Part shown: positions 1 to 6,817 of the stretch, in pieces
How positions within the stretch are numbered: position 1 is the stretch's first letter
How the letters are laid out: each line of letters opens with the position of its first letter
Assembly: GCA_937881255.1 (NCBI GenBank)
Contig: CALGFH010000308.1
Coordinates: forward strand, 1 to 11,755
Length of the DNA: 11,755 nt
Reading direction: 5' to 3'
Origin: an uncultured Actinomycetes bacterium
Lineage (GTDB): Bacteria; Actinomycetota; CALGFH01
Translations under genes and position numbers: made by a program
The notes under the pieces: model-generated
Databases searched by the model: none
The model's input: the letters and a program-made list of their open reading frames with translations, nothing else
Told to the model about the DNA's origin: nothing

Positions 1-354
1 GGCGGCACCGCCGGCGAGCCCTACGACCCCTGCTACCACCAGGCCTGCGACACCATCAACAACCTCAACACCAAGGCCCTGTTCGAGCTCGGCGACGCGG
101 CCGCCCACGCCACCATGACCCTCGCCCGGAGCCGCACCGGCTTCTTCGAGGACGGCAGCTTCCGCACCCCCGGCCGGGGCCTCGGCCAAGCGCCAGTCCT
201 TCAGCACGCAAGCCGCCGCCTGACCCATCGGGTCCGACCGACCCGCCGACCGAGGGCCGGTAGGAGCATCCATCGCTCCTCCGGCCTCACCGTTTGGGCC
301 CCACGAACTCGTCCAGCAGGGCGACACTCCCCTGCCTGGCCACCGACAGGCTGA
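1..354 (+). CDS. M28 family zinc aminopeptidase, C-terminal fragment (5' end outside the window)
   Basis: Frame 1 is open from the first base to a TGA at 352-354. The start is missing. The first 40 or so residues contain YDPCYHQACDTINNLN, which resembles the conserved C-terminal part of the aminopeptidase S (M28) catalytic domain: the two Cys form a disulfide in secreted actinobacterial members, and the region closes the zinc-exopeptidase fold. The known role of the family is release of N-terminal amino acids from peptides outside the cell. After about residue 45 the sequence becomes Arg/Pro-rich and stops looking like protein. It runs through a strong hairpin (255-286) and overlaps the next gene by 68 bp. 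Frame 2 offers a more natural tail ending AKRQSFSTQAAA with a TGA at 221-223, so a frameshift near 150-175 is possible. Family assignment is fairly sure; the true C-terminus is not. Confidence 0.7.
   Translation, partial: GGTAGEPYDPCYHQACDTINNLNTKALFELGDAAAHATMTLARSRTGFFEDGSFRTPGRGLGQAPVLQHASRRLTHRVRPTRRPRAGRSIHRSSGLTVWAPRTRPAGRHSPAWPPTG
255..286. terminator. Strong hairpin between convergent genes, probable bidirectional terminator
   Basis: The left arm 255-267 pairs with the right arm 275-286 around a 7-nt loop (268-274). This gives 12 base pairs with one bulged T at 261. No T-tract follows on either strand, so it would be an actinobacterial-type (U-tract-less) terminator if it is one. It sits directly after the stop codon of the minus-strand endonuclease gene and 32 bp after the frame-2 stop of the M28 peptidase, where a terminator shared by two convergent genes would be expected. 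Confidence 0.5.
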
Positions 355-1042
355 AGGGGTTGTTCGGCCGCCACTCGATCCCCAGCTGGTCGCAGGACCG
401 CCCGAAGATCCCCCGGATGTCGGCCGACACGTTGCTGAAGTGGTAGCGGGGGTAGGGCGTCCCGTTCACCCAGTTCAGCACCCGGCACCCGTCGGAGTGG
501 AGCAGGCCCCGAATCAGGGGGCGCGGGTCGAGGTCGACGAGTTCCTGCTGCCAGACGGTCAGCTCGATCTTGCGTTCGTGCTTGCGCCCGGGTCCGTGCT
601 GCGGGAACAGGCAGGGCCAGTGCTTGGAGTACGCGGCGACTTCGATGCAGCCGATCTTGGGTGTCCGGCTGACCTTGTTCGGCAGCACCTCGGCCATGGC
701 ACTCTCACAGCGCTGGATCAGCCCCGGGTAGGCATTCGCGCAGACGATCCGCAGCCGGAAGACCTGGCGAGGATGGGTCGAGATGCACCCGTCACCGAGA
801 TAGAGACCCAGGAGGTAGGTATATGCGCCCTGGGGCAGGCTCAGGGGATCGCCGCCACAGACGGGACAGCTCCGGGCATTCGGCGCGGGTCGCGTTCGCA
901 CCCGGTCGAAGTCCGGGATGCGACCGCTCCGCCAGTCCAGGATGGTTCTCCTCGGGATCCCGGTTGCGCGTGCGATCTCACAATCGTTCCAGCCGGCTCG
1001 GACGAGCTCCAGCACGAACGCAACTTCCTCTCTCGTCCGCAA
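287..1042 (-). CDS. HTH-LAGLIDADG homing endonuclease-like protein
   Basis: The protein is 251 residues from a TTG start at 1042. Two LAGLIDADG-type helices are visible, YLLGLYLGDG (76-85) and LIRGLLHSDG (176-185), each ending in the acidic residue (D84, D184) that coordinates the catalytic metal in this family. This spacing fits a single-chain, two-motif enzyme. The N-terminus (about 5-42, NDCEIARATGIP then RRTILDWRSG) is a helix-turn-helix, followed by a CPVC pair (59-62). The TTG start is chosen because AGGAGGG lies 7 nt upstream and because longer starts would translate the tRNA-Leu gene backwards. Known role of the fold: site-specific double-strand cleavage, sometimes repurposed as a DNA-binding regulator. 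The gene has more A/T in third positions than its neighbours, which suggests transfer. The exact target is not visible; proximity to tRNA-Leu is the only hint. Confidence 0.75.
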   Translation of the reverse strand: MRTREEVAFVLELVRAGWNDCEIARATGIPRRTILDWRSGRIPDFDRVRTRPAPNARSCPVCGGDPLSLPQGAYTYLLGLYLGDGCISTHPRQVFRLRIVCANAYPGLIQRCESAMAEVLPNKVSRTPKIGCIEVAAYSKHWPCLFPQHGPGRKHERKIELTVWQQELVDLDPRPLIRGLLHSDGCRVLNWVNGTPYPRYHFSNVSADIRGIFGRSCDQLGIEWRPNNPFSLSVARQGSVALLDEFVGPKR

Positions 1043-1049
1043 TTCGCTA

Positions 1050-1056
1050 CCCTCCT
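1050..1056 (-). promoter_or_regulatory. Ribosome binding site deciding the TTG start of the endonuclease gene
   Basis: On the minus strand AGGAGGG is followed by seven bases and then TTG. It is the only good Shine-Dalgarno match in the 5' part of this reading frame. It places the start outside the tRNA gene, while the upstream in-frame ATG at 1183 would make the tRNA part of the protein. Confidence 0.65.
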
Positions 1057-1064
1057 GGACGCAG

Positions 1065-1151
1065 GCCCGAGTGGAGCAACTGGCTGACTCGATCGCCTCA
1101 AAAGCGATTGCCCGAAAGGGCATGCGGGTTCGAATCCCGTCTCGGGCACCA
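1065..1151 (+). tRNA. tRNA-Leu, anticodon CAA, CCA encoded
   Basis: A full cloverleaf with a long variable arm can be folded. Acceptor stem GCCCGAG (1065-1071) pairs with CTCGGGC (1141-1147). D-stem GAG/CTC is 1074-1076/1088-1090. Anticodon stem ATCGC/GCGAT (1092-1096/1104-1108) encloses loop CTCAAAA, with anticodon CAA at 1099-1101 reading UUG. Variable arm GCCC-GAAA-GGGC is 1110-1121. T-stem is 1124-1128/1136-1140 with loop TTCGAAT. The discriminator is A1148 and CCA is 1149-1151. The long variable arm, A73 and CAA anticodon make it leucine-specific. There is no intron. Its promoter must lie in or over the 5' end of the minus-strand endonuclease gene. Confidence 0.95.
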
Positions 1152-1171
1152 CTTGCGAGGAATCTAGCGCG

Positions 1172-1191
1172 ATTCGAACTCACGTTCGAGT
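1172..1191 (+). terminator. Short hairpin 20 bp after tRNA-Leu, possible terminator
   Basis: TCGAAC (1174-1179) and GTTCGA (1184-1189) pair perfectly around a TCAC loop, and A1172/T1191 plus a T-G wobble extend the stem to 8 bp. No T-tract follows. The left arm also shares 9 bases in inverted orientation with the T-arm of the tRNA (1128-1136), so it could instead be a decayed tRNA fragment. The evidence is weak. Confidence 0.3.
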
Positions 1192-1241
1192 ACCCGCGCC
1201 GGCTCTGTGGACGACGCCGACGGATCGTGGGTGGGCGCCGC

Positions 1242-1247
1242 TAGGAT
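1242..1247 (+). promoter_or_regulatory. Candidate -10 element for the prolyl oligopeptidase gene
   Basis: TAGGAT lies 36 bp before the ATG at 1284. It matches the actinobacterial TANNNT consensus with a plausible 5' leader holding the ribosome site GGAGG (1271-1275). No convincing -35 hexamer is visible 16-18 bp upstream, which is common in high-GC promoters. The 1152-1283 gap otherwise holds only the hairpin noted above. Confidence 0.35.
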
Positions 1248-1283
1248 GCCCTTCCCCTTGAGGATCCATCGGAGGTTCGGCTC

Positions 1284-3347
1284 ATGCGCTACCCGCCCGC
1301 ACGACGGCTCGACCTGGTCGAGGAGCTGCACGGCTTCCGGGTCGCCGACCCCTACCGGTGGCTCGAGGACGCCGAGGCCGACGAGACCGAGGCGTGGAGC
1401 AAGGCCCAGGACGAGCTGCTGGCCGGGTGGATGGAGGGGCGGCCGGGGCGGGAGGCGGTGCGGGAGCGGCTGGAGCGGCTGCTCGGGGCGGGGCTGGTGT
1501 CGGTCCCGGTGCTCCGGGGCGACCGGGCGTTCTTCGAGCGGCGCCGCGGCGACCAGCAGCACCCGGTGCTGCTGGTCCGGGAGGCCGACGGGACCGAGCG
1601 GGCCCTGATCGACCCGAGCGCCCTGGCCGACGACGACACCATCACCCTCGACGGCTGGGTCCCGTCGCTGGAGGGCGAGCGGCTGGCCTACTTCCTGTCC
1701 CAGGGCGGCGACGAGGAGGCCTCCCTGTTCATCATGGACGTGGCCAGCGGCGAGACGATCGAGGGACCGATCGACCGCACCCGCTACTGCCCGCTGGCCT
1801 GGCTGCCCGGCGGCGACACCTACTACTACGGGCGCCGGCTGCCCGCCGAGGCCGTCCCCGAGGGCGAGGCCGCCTTCCACCGGCGGATCTGGCGCCACCG
1901 GGTCGGGGACGACCCGGACGGCGACCAGCTGGTCTTCGGCGAGGGCCGGGAGAAGACCGAGTACCACTCGCTGCGGGTGTCCCTCGACGGCCGCTGGCTG
2001 CTGGTCGGGGCGGCGGCCGGGACGGCGCCCCGCAACGACCTGTACATCGCCGACCTGGCCGGCGACGGGACCCTGCGGCCGATCCAGGAGGGGCTCGACG
2101 CCGAGACCGACGGCCGGGTCGGGACCGACGGGCGCCTGTACCTGCACACCAACCTGGACGCGCCCCGGTTCCGGATCGCGGTCGCCGACCCGGCCCGGCC
2201 GGAACCGGCGGCCTGGCGCGACCTGGTGCCCGAGTCCGGCGACGTCCTCGCCGGCTACACCCTGACCGACGACGCCCTGGTGGTGGCGTCCAGCCGGCAC
2301 GCGGTCGGCCGGGTGGCGGTGCACGACCGCCAGACCGGCGAGCCGCGGGCCGAGGTCGAGCTGCCGGGCCCGGGGTCGGTGCTGGGCGTGTCCGCCCGCC
2401 CCGAGGGCGGCGACGAGGTCTACCTCGGCTACACCGACTTCACCACCCCGCCCCGGTCCTACCGCTACCAGGTCGCCGAGGGGAAGCTGGAGCTGTGGAT
2501 GGACGCCCCCGGCCAGGTCGACCTGAAGGAGCGGGTGACCGCCCGGCAGGAGACCTACCGCTCCAAGGACGGCACCGAGGTGCGGCTGTTCCTCCTGCAC
2601 CGCGACGGGCTGACCCCCGACGGGGCCCGGCCGACGATCCTGTACGGCTACGGCGGCTTCAACGTCTCGCTGACCCCGGCCTGGAGCGCGGTCACGGCCG
2701 CCTGGGTCGAGCAGGGCGGGGTCTACGCGATCGCCAACCTCCGCGGCGGCAGCGAGGAGGGCGAGGCCTGGCACCGGGACGGGATGCGGGCCAACAAGCA
2801 GCGCGTGTTCGACGACTTCGCCGCCGCCGCCGAGCACCTGATCGCCGGCGGCTGGACCTCACCGGACCACCTGGCCGTGGCCGGCGGCTCCAACGGCGGG
2901 CTGCTGGTCGGGGCCGCCCTCACCCAGCGGCCGGAGCTGTTCGCGGCCGTGGCCTGCAGCGCCCCCCTGCTCGACATGGTCCGCTACGAGCAGTTCGGCC
3001 TGGGCGAGACCTGGAACGACGAGTACGGGCGGGCCGACGACCCGACCGAGCTGGGCTGGCTGGTCGGCTACTCGCCGTACCACAAGGTCGCCGAGGGCAC
3101 GGCCTACCCGGCGGTGCTGTTCACCGTGTTCGACTCCGACACCCGGGTGGACCCGATGCACGCCCGCAAGATGTGCGCCGCCCTCCAGGCCGCGACCACC
3201 TCCGACCGCCCGGTCCTGCTGCGCCGCGAGCGCCAGGCCGGGCACGGCGCCCGCTCGGTGCGCCGCACCGTCGAGCTCCACGCCGACATCCTGACCTTCC
3301 TGGCCGCCCAGGTCGGCCTGGACCTGGGAGCCGCCGATGGCGCTTGA
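1284..3347 (+). CDS. Prolyl oligopeptidase (S9A serine peptidase)
   Basis: This 687-residue protein is the usual length for a bacterial prolyl oligopeptidase, which cleaves short peptides after proline in the cytoplasm. No signal peptide or membrane segment is seen. The N-terminal HGFRVADPYRWLED (about 15-28) is the family signature. A beta-propeller fills about 70-410. The alpha/beta-hydrolase domain starts near 420 (LYGYGGFNVS, then ANLRGGSEEGEAWH). The catalytic triad is visible: Ser536 in GGSNGG, Asp619 in DSDTRVDP and His654 in AGHGAR; Arg621 matches the substrate-binding arginine of the family. The ATG has GGAGG eight bases upstream. The gene is alone on this strand, with the tRNA upstream and trpA convergent 33 bp downstream. 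Assignment to S9A is secure; whether it prefers prolyl bonds or acts as oligopeptidase B is less so, though the overall signature favours the prolyl enzyme. Confidence 0.92.
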   Translation: MRYPPARRLDLVEELHGFRVADPYRWLEDAEADETEAWSKAQDELLAGWMEGRPGREAVRERLERLLGAGLVSVPVLRGDRAFFERRRGDQQHPVLLVREADGTERALIDPSALADDDTITLDGWVPSLEGERLAYFLSQGGDEEASLFIMDVASGETIEGPIDRTRYCPLAWLPGGDTYYYGRRLPAEAVPEGEAAFHRRIWRHRVGDDPDGDQLVFGEGREKTEYHSLRVSLDGRWLLVGAAAGTAPRNDLYIADLAGDGTLRPIQEGLDAETDGRVGTDGRLYLHTNLDAPRFRIAVADPARPEPAAWRDLVPESGDVLAGYTLTDDALVVASSRHAVGRVAVHDRQTGEPRAEVELPGPGSVLGVSARPEGGDEVYLGYTDFTTPPRSYRYQVAEGKLELWMDAPGQVDLKERVTARQETYRSKDGTEVRLFLLHRDGLTPDGARPTILYGYGGFNVSLTPAWSAVTAAWVEQGGVYAIANLRGGSEEGEAWHRDGMRANKQRVFDDFAAAAEHLIAGGWTSPDHLAVAGGSNGGLLVGAALTQRPELFAAVACSAPLLDMVRYEQFGLGETWNDEYGRADDPTELGWLVGYSPYHKVAEGTAYPAVLFTVFDSDTRVDPMHARKMCAALQAATTSDRPVLLRRERQAGHGARSVRRTVELHADILTFLAAQVGLDLGAADGA

Positions 3348-3380
3348 GCCGCCGCCGGTGCCGGACCCGGACCTACGACC

Positions 3381-4256
3381 TCATCGACCGCTGGGGCGGG
3401 CGGTGTGGACGGCGTCGGCGAGCTCGGTGGTGAGGGCGCGGAGGCCGGGGAGGCCGGCGTCGGCGAGGCGGCGGACCAGGGCGGTGCCGACGATGGCGCC
3501 GTCGGCGAAGCGGGCCACGGCGGCGGCCTGGTCGGCGTTGGAGACGCCGATGCCGGCGCAGACGGGGAGGTCGGTGTGGGCGCGGACCCGGCCGACCAGC
3601 TCCTCGATCCCGGCGGCGAGCGAGGCCCGCAGGCCGGTCACGCCGAGCGACGCCTGGGCGTAGACGAATCCCCTTCCCGCCTCGGCGACCGCGGCCAGGC
3701 GGGTGTCGCTGGAGGTCGGGGCGGCCAGGAACACCGGGGCGATCCCGGCGGCGCGGCTCGCCTCCAGCCACTCCCCCGCCTCCTCGGGTGGCAGGTCGGG
3801 CACGACCGCCCCGCAGGCCCCGGCGGCGGCCAGCTCGGCCGCGAACCGCTTGGGGCCGCGGTGGGCGACCAGGTTGTAGTAGACGAGCAGGACCACCGGG
3901 GCGTCGACGCTGGCGGTCAGCTCGTTGACCAGGCCGAGGACGTCGTCCATGCGGGTCCCGGCGTCGAGGGCGGCGGTGACCGCCCGCTGGATGACCGGCC
4001 CGTCGATCAGCGGGTCGGAGTACGGCGGGCCGACCTCGAGCACGTCGGCCCCGGCCTCGGCCATGGCCCGGAACGCCGCCAGCGAGCCCTCCAGGTCCGG
4101 GAACCCCGCCACCCCGTAGGCGACCAGGGCCGCCCGCCCCTCGCGCCGCAGCGCCTCCAGCCGCCCCTCCAGCCGCTCCGCCGGCGCCGGCGGTCCCGCC
4201 GGGTCATCCGGCAGGGCCCCGGGCACGGTCCGCACCTCGGTCCCCGGATCAGGCAT
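3381..4256 (-). CDS. trpA: Tryptophan synthase alpha subunit
   Basis: TrpA cleaves indole-3-glycerol phosphate to indole and glyceraldehyde 3-phosphate and passes indole to TrpB through a tunnel. The 291-residue protein has the TIM-barrel signature LEVGPPYSDPLIDGPVIQ (73-90). Glu74 and Asp85 correspond to the catalytic Glu49 and Asp60 of the E. coli enzyme, with the same 11-residue spacing. Phosphate-site glycines are seen in LGVTG (204-208), GIGVSN (235-240) and the FADGAIVGTALV strand (250-261). The N-terminus has about 25 extra Pro/Ala-rich residues compared with typical TrpA. The start ATG is chosen because it overlaps the trpB1 stop by 8 nt (ATGCCTGA), like the other junctions of this operon. 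It is the last gene of the operon and is convergent with the prolyl oligopeptidase gene. Confidence 0.96.
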   Translation of the reverse strand: MPDPGTEVRTVPGALPDDPAGPPAPAERLEGRLEALRREGRAALVAYGVAGFPDLEGSLAAFRAMAEAGADVLEVGPPYSDPLIDGPVIQRAVTAALDAGTRMDDVLGLVNELTASVDAPVVLLVYYNLVAHRGPKRFAAELAAAGACGAVVPDLPPEEAGEWLEASRAAGIAPVFLAAPTSSDTRLAAVAEAGRGFVYAQASLGVTGLRASLAAGIEELVGRVRAHTDLPVCAGIGVSNADQAAAVARFADGAIVGTALVRRLADAGLPGLRALTTELADAVHTARPSGR

Positions 4257-5517
4257 CGGCGGGATCCGCTGGAGTCTCGTCGTCGACCAGCAGGCTGGTG
4301 ACGGTCTCGACGTCCTTGTCGCCGCGGCCGGAGAGGTTGAGGACGACCCGGGTGCCGGGGGCGACCCGGCCGTCGGAGGCGGCGGCGGCCAGCCAGCCGA
4401 TGGCGTGGGCGGGCTCCAGGGCCGGGAGCAGGCCCTCGGTGCGGGCGAGGAGGCGGAAGCCGTCGAGGGCCAGGTGGTCGGGGGCGCTCTCGTAGGTGAC
4501 CCGGCCGGCGTCCTTCCAGAAGGCGTGCTCGGGGCCGACGCCCGGGTAGTCGAGACCGGCCGAGACCGAGTGGGTCGGGAGGACCTGGCCGTCGGGGTCC
4601 TGGAGGACGTAGGAGCGGGCGCCGTGGAGGACCCCGGCCTCGCCGAGGCCCAGGGAGGCGCCGTGGTCGCCCGGCTGGGGACCGCGGCCGCCGGCCTCGA
4701 CCCCGACCAGGCGGACGGGCTCGTCGTCGACGAAGGCGGCGAACAGGCCGGCCGCGTTCGACCCGCCGCCGACGCAGGCCACGGCCAGGTCGGGCAGCCG
4801 GCCCTCGGCCTCCAGGAACTGGGCCCGGGCCTCGTCGCCGATGACCCGCTGGAACTCCCTGACCATGAGCGGGTAGGGGTGGGGGCCGACCACCGAGCCG
4901 ATCGAGTAGTGGGTCGACCCGACCGACTCGACCCAGTCCCGCAGGGCCTCGTTGATGGCGTCCTTGAGGGTCGCGGTGCCGGTGGCCACCGGCCGGACCT
5001 CGGTGCCGAGCAGCCGCATGCGGACCACGTTGAGGTGCTGGCGGCGGGTGTCCTCCTCGCCCATGTAGACGACGCACTCCTGGCCGAGGAGGGCGGCCAC
5101 CGTCGCGGTGGCCACGCCGTGCTGGCCGGCGCCGGTCTCGGCGATCACCCGCGGCTTGCCCATCCTGCGGGCCAGCAGGTGCTGGCCGAGGGAGTTGTTG
5201 AGCTTGTGGGCGCCGGTGTGGAGCAGGTCCTCGCGCTTGAGCCAGACCCGCAGGCCGAGCTCCTCCGACAGCCGCCTGGCCGGGAACAGCGGGGTCGGGC
5301 GGCCGGCGTAGTCGCGCCGCAGCGCGTCCAGCTCGGCGCCGAAGGAGGGGTCGGCGATGGCCTCCTCGAAGGCGTCGGTGAGCTGGTCGAGGGCGGCCAT
5401 CAGGACCTCGGGGACGAAGCGCCCGCCCCAGTCCCCGAAGTGGCCGAGCGGGTCGGGCCGGTGGGCGACCTCGGCCGCCCCCGGGCCGGGCGCTTCGACG
5501 ACAAGTCGATCAGACAT
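4249..5517 (-). CDS. trpB: Tryptophan synthase beta subunit (TrpB1 type)
   Basis: This PLP enzyme condenses indole and L-serine to tryptophan in complex with TrpA. The 422-residue product begins MSDRL at ATG 5517; a TTG just in front (5520) is in frame but less likely. Key residues are visible: Lys105 in HTGAHKLNN (Schiff base), Glu127 in ETGAGQHG (catalytic acid/base), the PLP-phosphate loop GGGSN (250-254) and Ser396 in LSGRGDKD (pyridine nitrogen contact). PDPLGHFGDWGGRFVPE near the N-terminus is the classical TrpB1 signature, and the complete set fits the TrpA-associated form. The stop overlaps trpA by 8 nt and the start overlaps the trpB2 stop by 8 nt (ATGTCTGA). The ribosome site is weak (GGGGA), so translation probably depends on coupling to trpB2. 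Confidence 0.96.
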   Translation of the reverse strand: MSDRLVVEAPGPGAAEVAHRPDPLGHFGDWGGRFVPEVLMAALDQLTDAFEEAIADPSFGAELDALRRDYAGRPTPLFPARRLSEELGLRVWLKREDLLHTGAHKLNNSLGQHLLARRMGKPRVIAETGAGQHGVATATVAALLGQECVVYMGEEDTRRQHLNVVRMRLLGTEVRPVATGTATLKDAINEALRDWVESVGSTHYSIGSVVGPHPYPLMVREFQRVIGDEARAQFLEAEGRLPDLAVACVGGGSNAAGLFAAFVDDEPVRLVGVEAGGRGPQPGDHGASLGLGEAGVLHGARSYVLQDPDGQVLPTHSVSAGLDYPGVGPEHAFWKDAGRVTYESAPDHLALDGFRLLARTEGLLPALEPAHAIGWLAAAASDGRVAPGTRVVLNLSGRGDKDVETVTSLLVDDETPADPADA

Positions 5518-6817
5518 CAAGGAGGTTCCCCGACAGGTAGTCCTCGTAGGCCTTGAGGTCGAAGTGGCCGTGCCCGCAGAGGTTGAAGACGATCGTCTCG
5601 GCGCTTCCCTCCTCCTTGCAGCGCAGGGCCTCGTCGATCACGGCCCGGATGGCGTGGGCCGGCTCGGGGGCCGGGAGGATGCCCTCGGTGCGGGCGAACT
5701 GCACCGCCGCCTCGAAGATCTTGGACTGCGGGTAGGCGACGGCCTCGATGTGGTCCTCCTTGCGCAGCAGCGAGACCAGCGGCGAGTCGCCGTGGTAGCG
5801 CAGCCCGCCGGCGTGGATCGGGGCCGGGATGAAGTCGGCCCCGAGGGTGTACATGGGCATCAGCGGGGTCATGCCGGCCTGGTCGCCGAGGTCGTACTCG
5901 AAGCGGCCCTCGGTCAGGGTCGGGGCGGCGGTCGGCTCGACCGCCACCACCCTGGTGGTCCGGCGGCCGGCCAGCTTCTCGGCCAGCAGCGGGAAGGCGA
6001 AGCCGCCGAAGTTGGACCCGCCGCCGACGCAGGCGACCAGCACGTCGGGCTCGACCCCGACCTGCTCGAGCTGGGCCTTGAGCTCCAGCCCGATGACCGT
6101 CTGGTGGAGCAGGACGTGGTTGAGCACGCTGCCCAGCGAGTAGTGGGTGTCCTCGCGGGTGGCGGCGTCCTCGACCGCCTCGGAGATGGCGATGCCAAGC
6201 GACCCGGGCGAGTCGGCGTCCTGGTCGAGCACGGCCCGGCCGGCGTTGGTCTCCGGGGACGGCGACGGGATGACGCTCGCCCCCCAGGTCTCCATGATCG
6301 AGCGCCGGTACGGCTTGCCGTCATAGGACGCCCGGACCATGTAGACCTTGCACTCCAGCTCGAAGCGGGCGCAGGCGAAGGCCAGGGCGCTGCCCCACTG
6401 GCCGGCCCCGGTCTCGGTGCTGAGCCGGCTGATGCCCTCCTGCTTGTTGTAGAAGGCCTGGGGGACGGCGGTGTTGGGCTTGTGGGAGCCGGCCGGCGAC
6501 CCGCCCTCGTACTTGTAGTAGATGCGGGCCGGGGTGCCGAGGGCGCGCTCCAGGTCGAGGGCGCGGATCAGCGGGGTCGGCCGCCACAGCCGGTAGGTGT
6601 CGAGCACCGGCCCGGGGATGTCGACCCACTCGTCGGTGGAGACCTCCTGGCCGATCAGGGCCATCGGGAACAGCGGGGCCAGCGCGTCCGGCCCCACCGG
6701 CTCGCGGGTCTGCGGGTGCAGGTAGGGGTCGGGCTTGGTCGGCATCGAGGGGACGATGTTGAACCAGGCGCTCGGCAGCTCGTCCTCGCCGAGCAGGATC
6801 TTGCGGGGCTCAGCCAT
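5510..6817 (-). CDS. trpB2: TrpB2-type tryptophan synthase beta-like protein
   Basis: This is a 435-residue fold-type II PLP enzyme of the TrpB2 (TrpB-like) family, longer at the N-terminus than TrpB1 and only distantly similar to the neighbouring trpB. Visible sites are Lys113 in GSPAGSHKPNT (Schiff base), Glu135 in ETGAGQWG (corresponding to the catalytic Glu of TrpB1), the phosphate loop GGGSN (265-269) and LCGHGHFD (412-419), where TrpB1 has LSGRGDKD. The family is known to make tryptophan from free indole and serine, and some archaeal members use O-phosphoserine; most do not bind TrpA tightly. The ATG at 6817 has GGAGGAG a few bases upstream and overlaps the trpC stop by 8 nt (ATGGCTGA). 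The in-frame extension further upstream lies inside trpC and is not real. Its position between trpC and trpB1 suggests co-expression with the pathway, perhaps as an indole salvage enzyme. Confidence 0.93.
   Translation of the reverse strand: MAEPRKILLGEDELPSAWFNIVPSMPTKPDPYLHPQTREPVGPDALAPLFPMALIGQEVSTDEWVDIPGPVLDTYRLWRPTPLIRALDLERALGTPARIYYKYEGGSPAGSHKPNTAVPQAFYNKQEGISRLSTETGAGQWGSALAFACARFELECKVYMVRASYDGKPYRRSIMETWGASVIPSPSPETNAGRAVLDQDADSPGSLGIAISEAVEDAATREDTHYSLGSVLNHVLLHQTVIGLELKAQLEQVGVEPDVLVACVGGGSNFGGFAFPLLAEKLAGRRTTRVVAVEPTAAPTLTEGRFEYDLGDQAGMTPLMPMYTLGADFIPAPIHAGGLRYHGDSPLVSLLRKEDHIEAVAYPQSKIFEAAVQFARTEGILPAPEPAHAIRAVIDEALRCKEEGSAETIVFNLCGHGHFDLKAYEDYLSGNLLDV

Noticed and set aside
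1065..1151. Group I or other intron in tRNA-Leu that could host the LAGLIDADG gene
   Set aside because: The tRNA folds completely without any insertion, and the endonuclease gene lies outside it on the other strand.
287..1183. Longer endonuclease reading frame starting at the ATG at 1183 (298 residues)
   Set aside because: Its first 47 residues are the tRNA-Leu gene and its flank read backwards (the typical DGIRTRMPFRA translation). A TTG with a strong ribosome site at 1042 explains the gene better.
1164..2837. Long minus-strand open frame of 557 residues under the prolyl oligopeptidase
   Set aside because: It is low-complexity Gly/Ala/Pro/Val/Arg sequence with no motif, caused by GC-rich third positions of the real gene on the plus strand, whose catalytic triad is intact.
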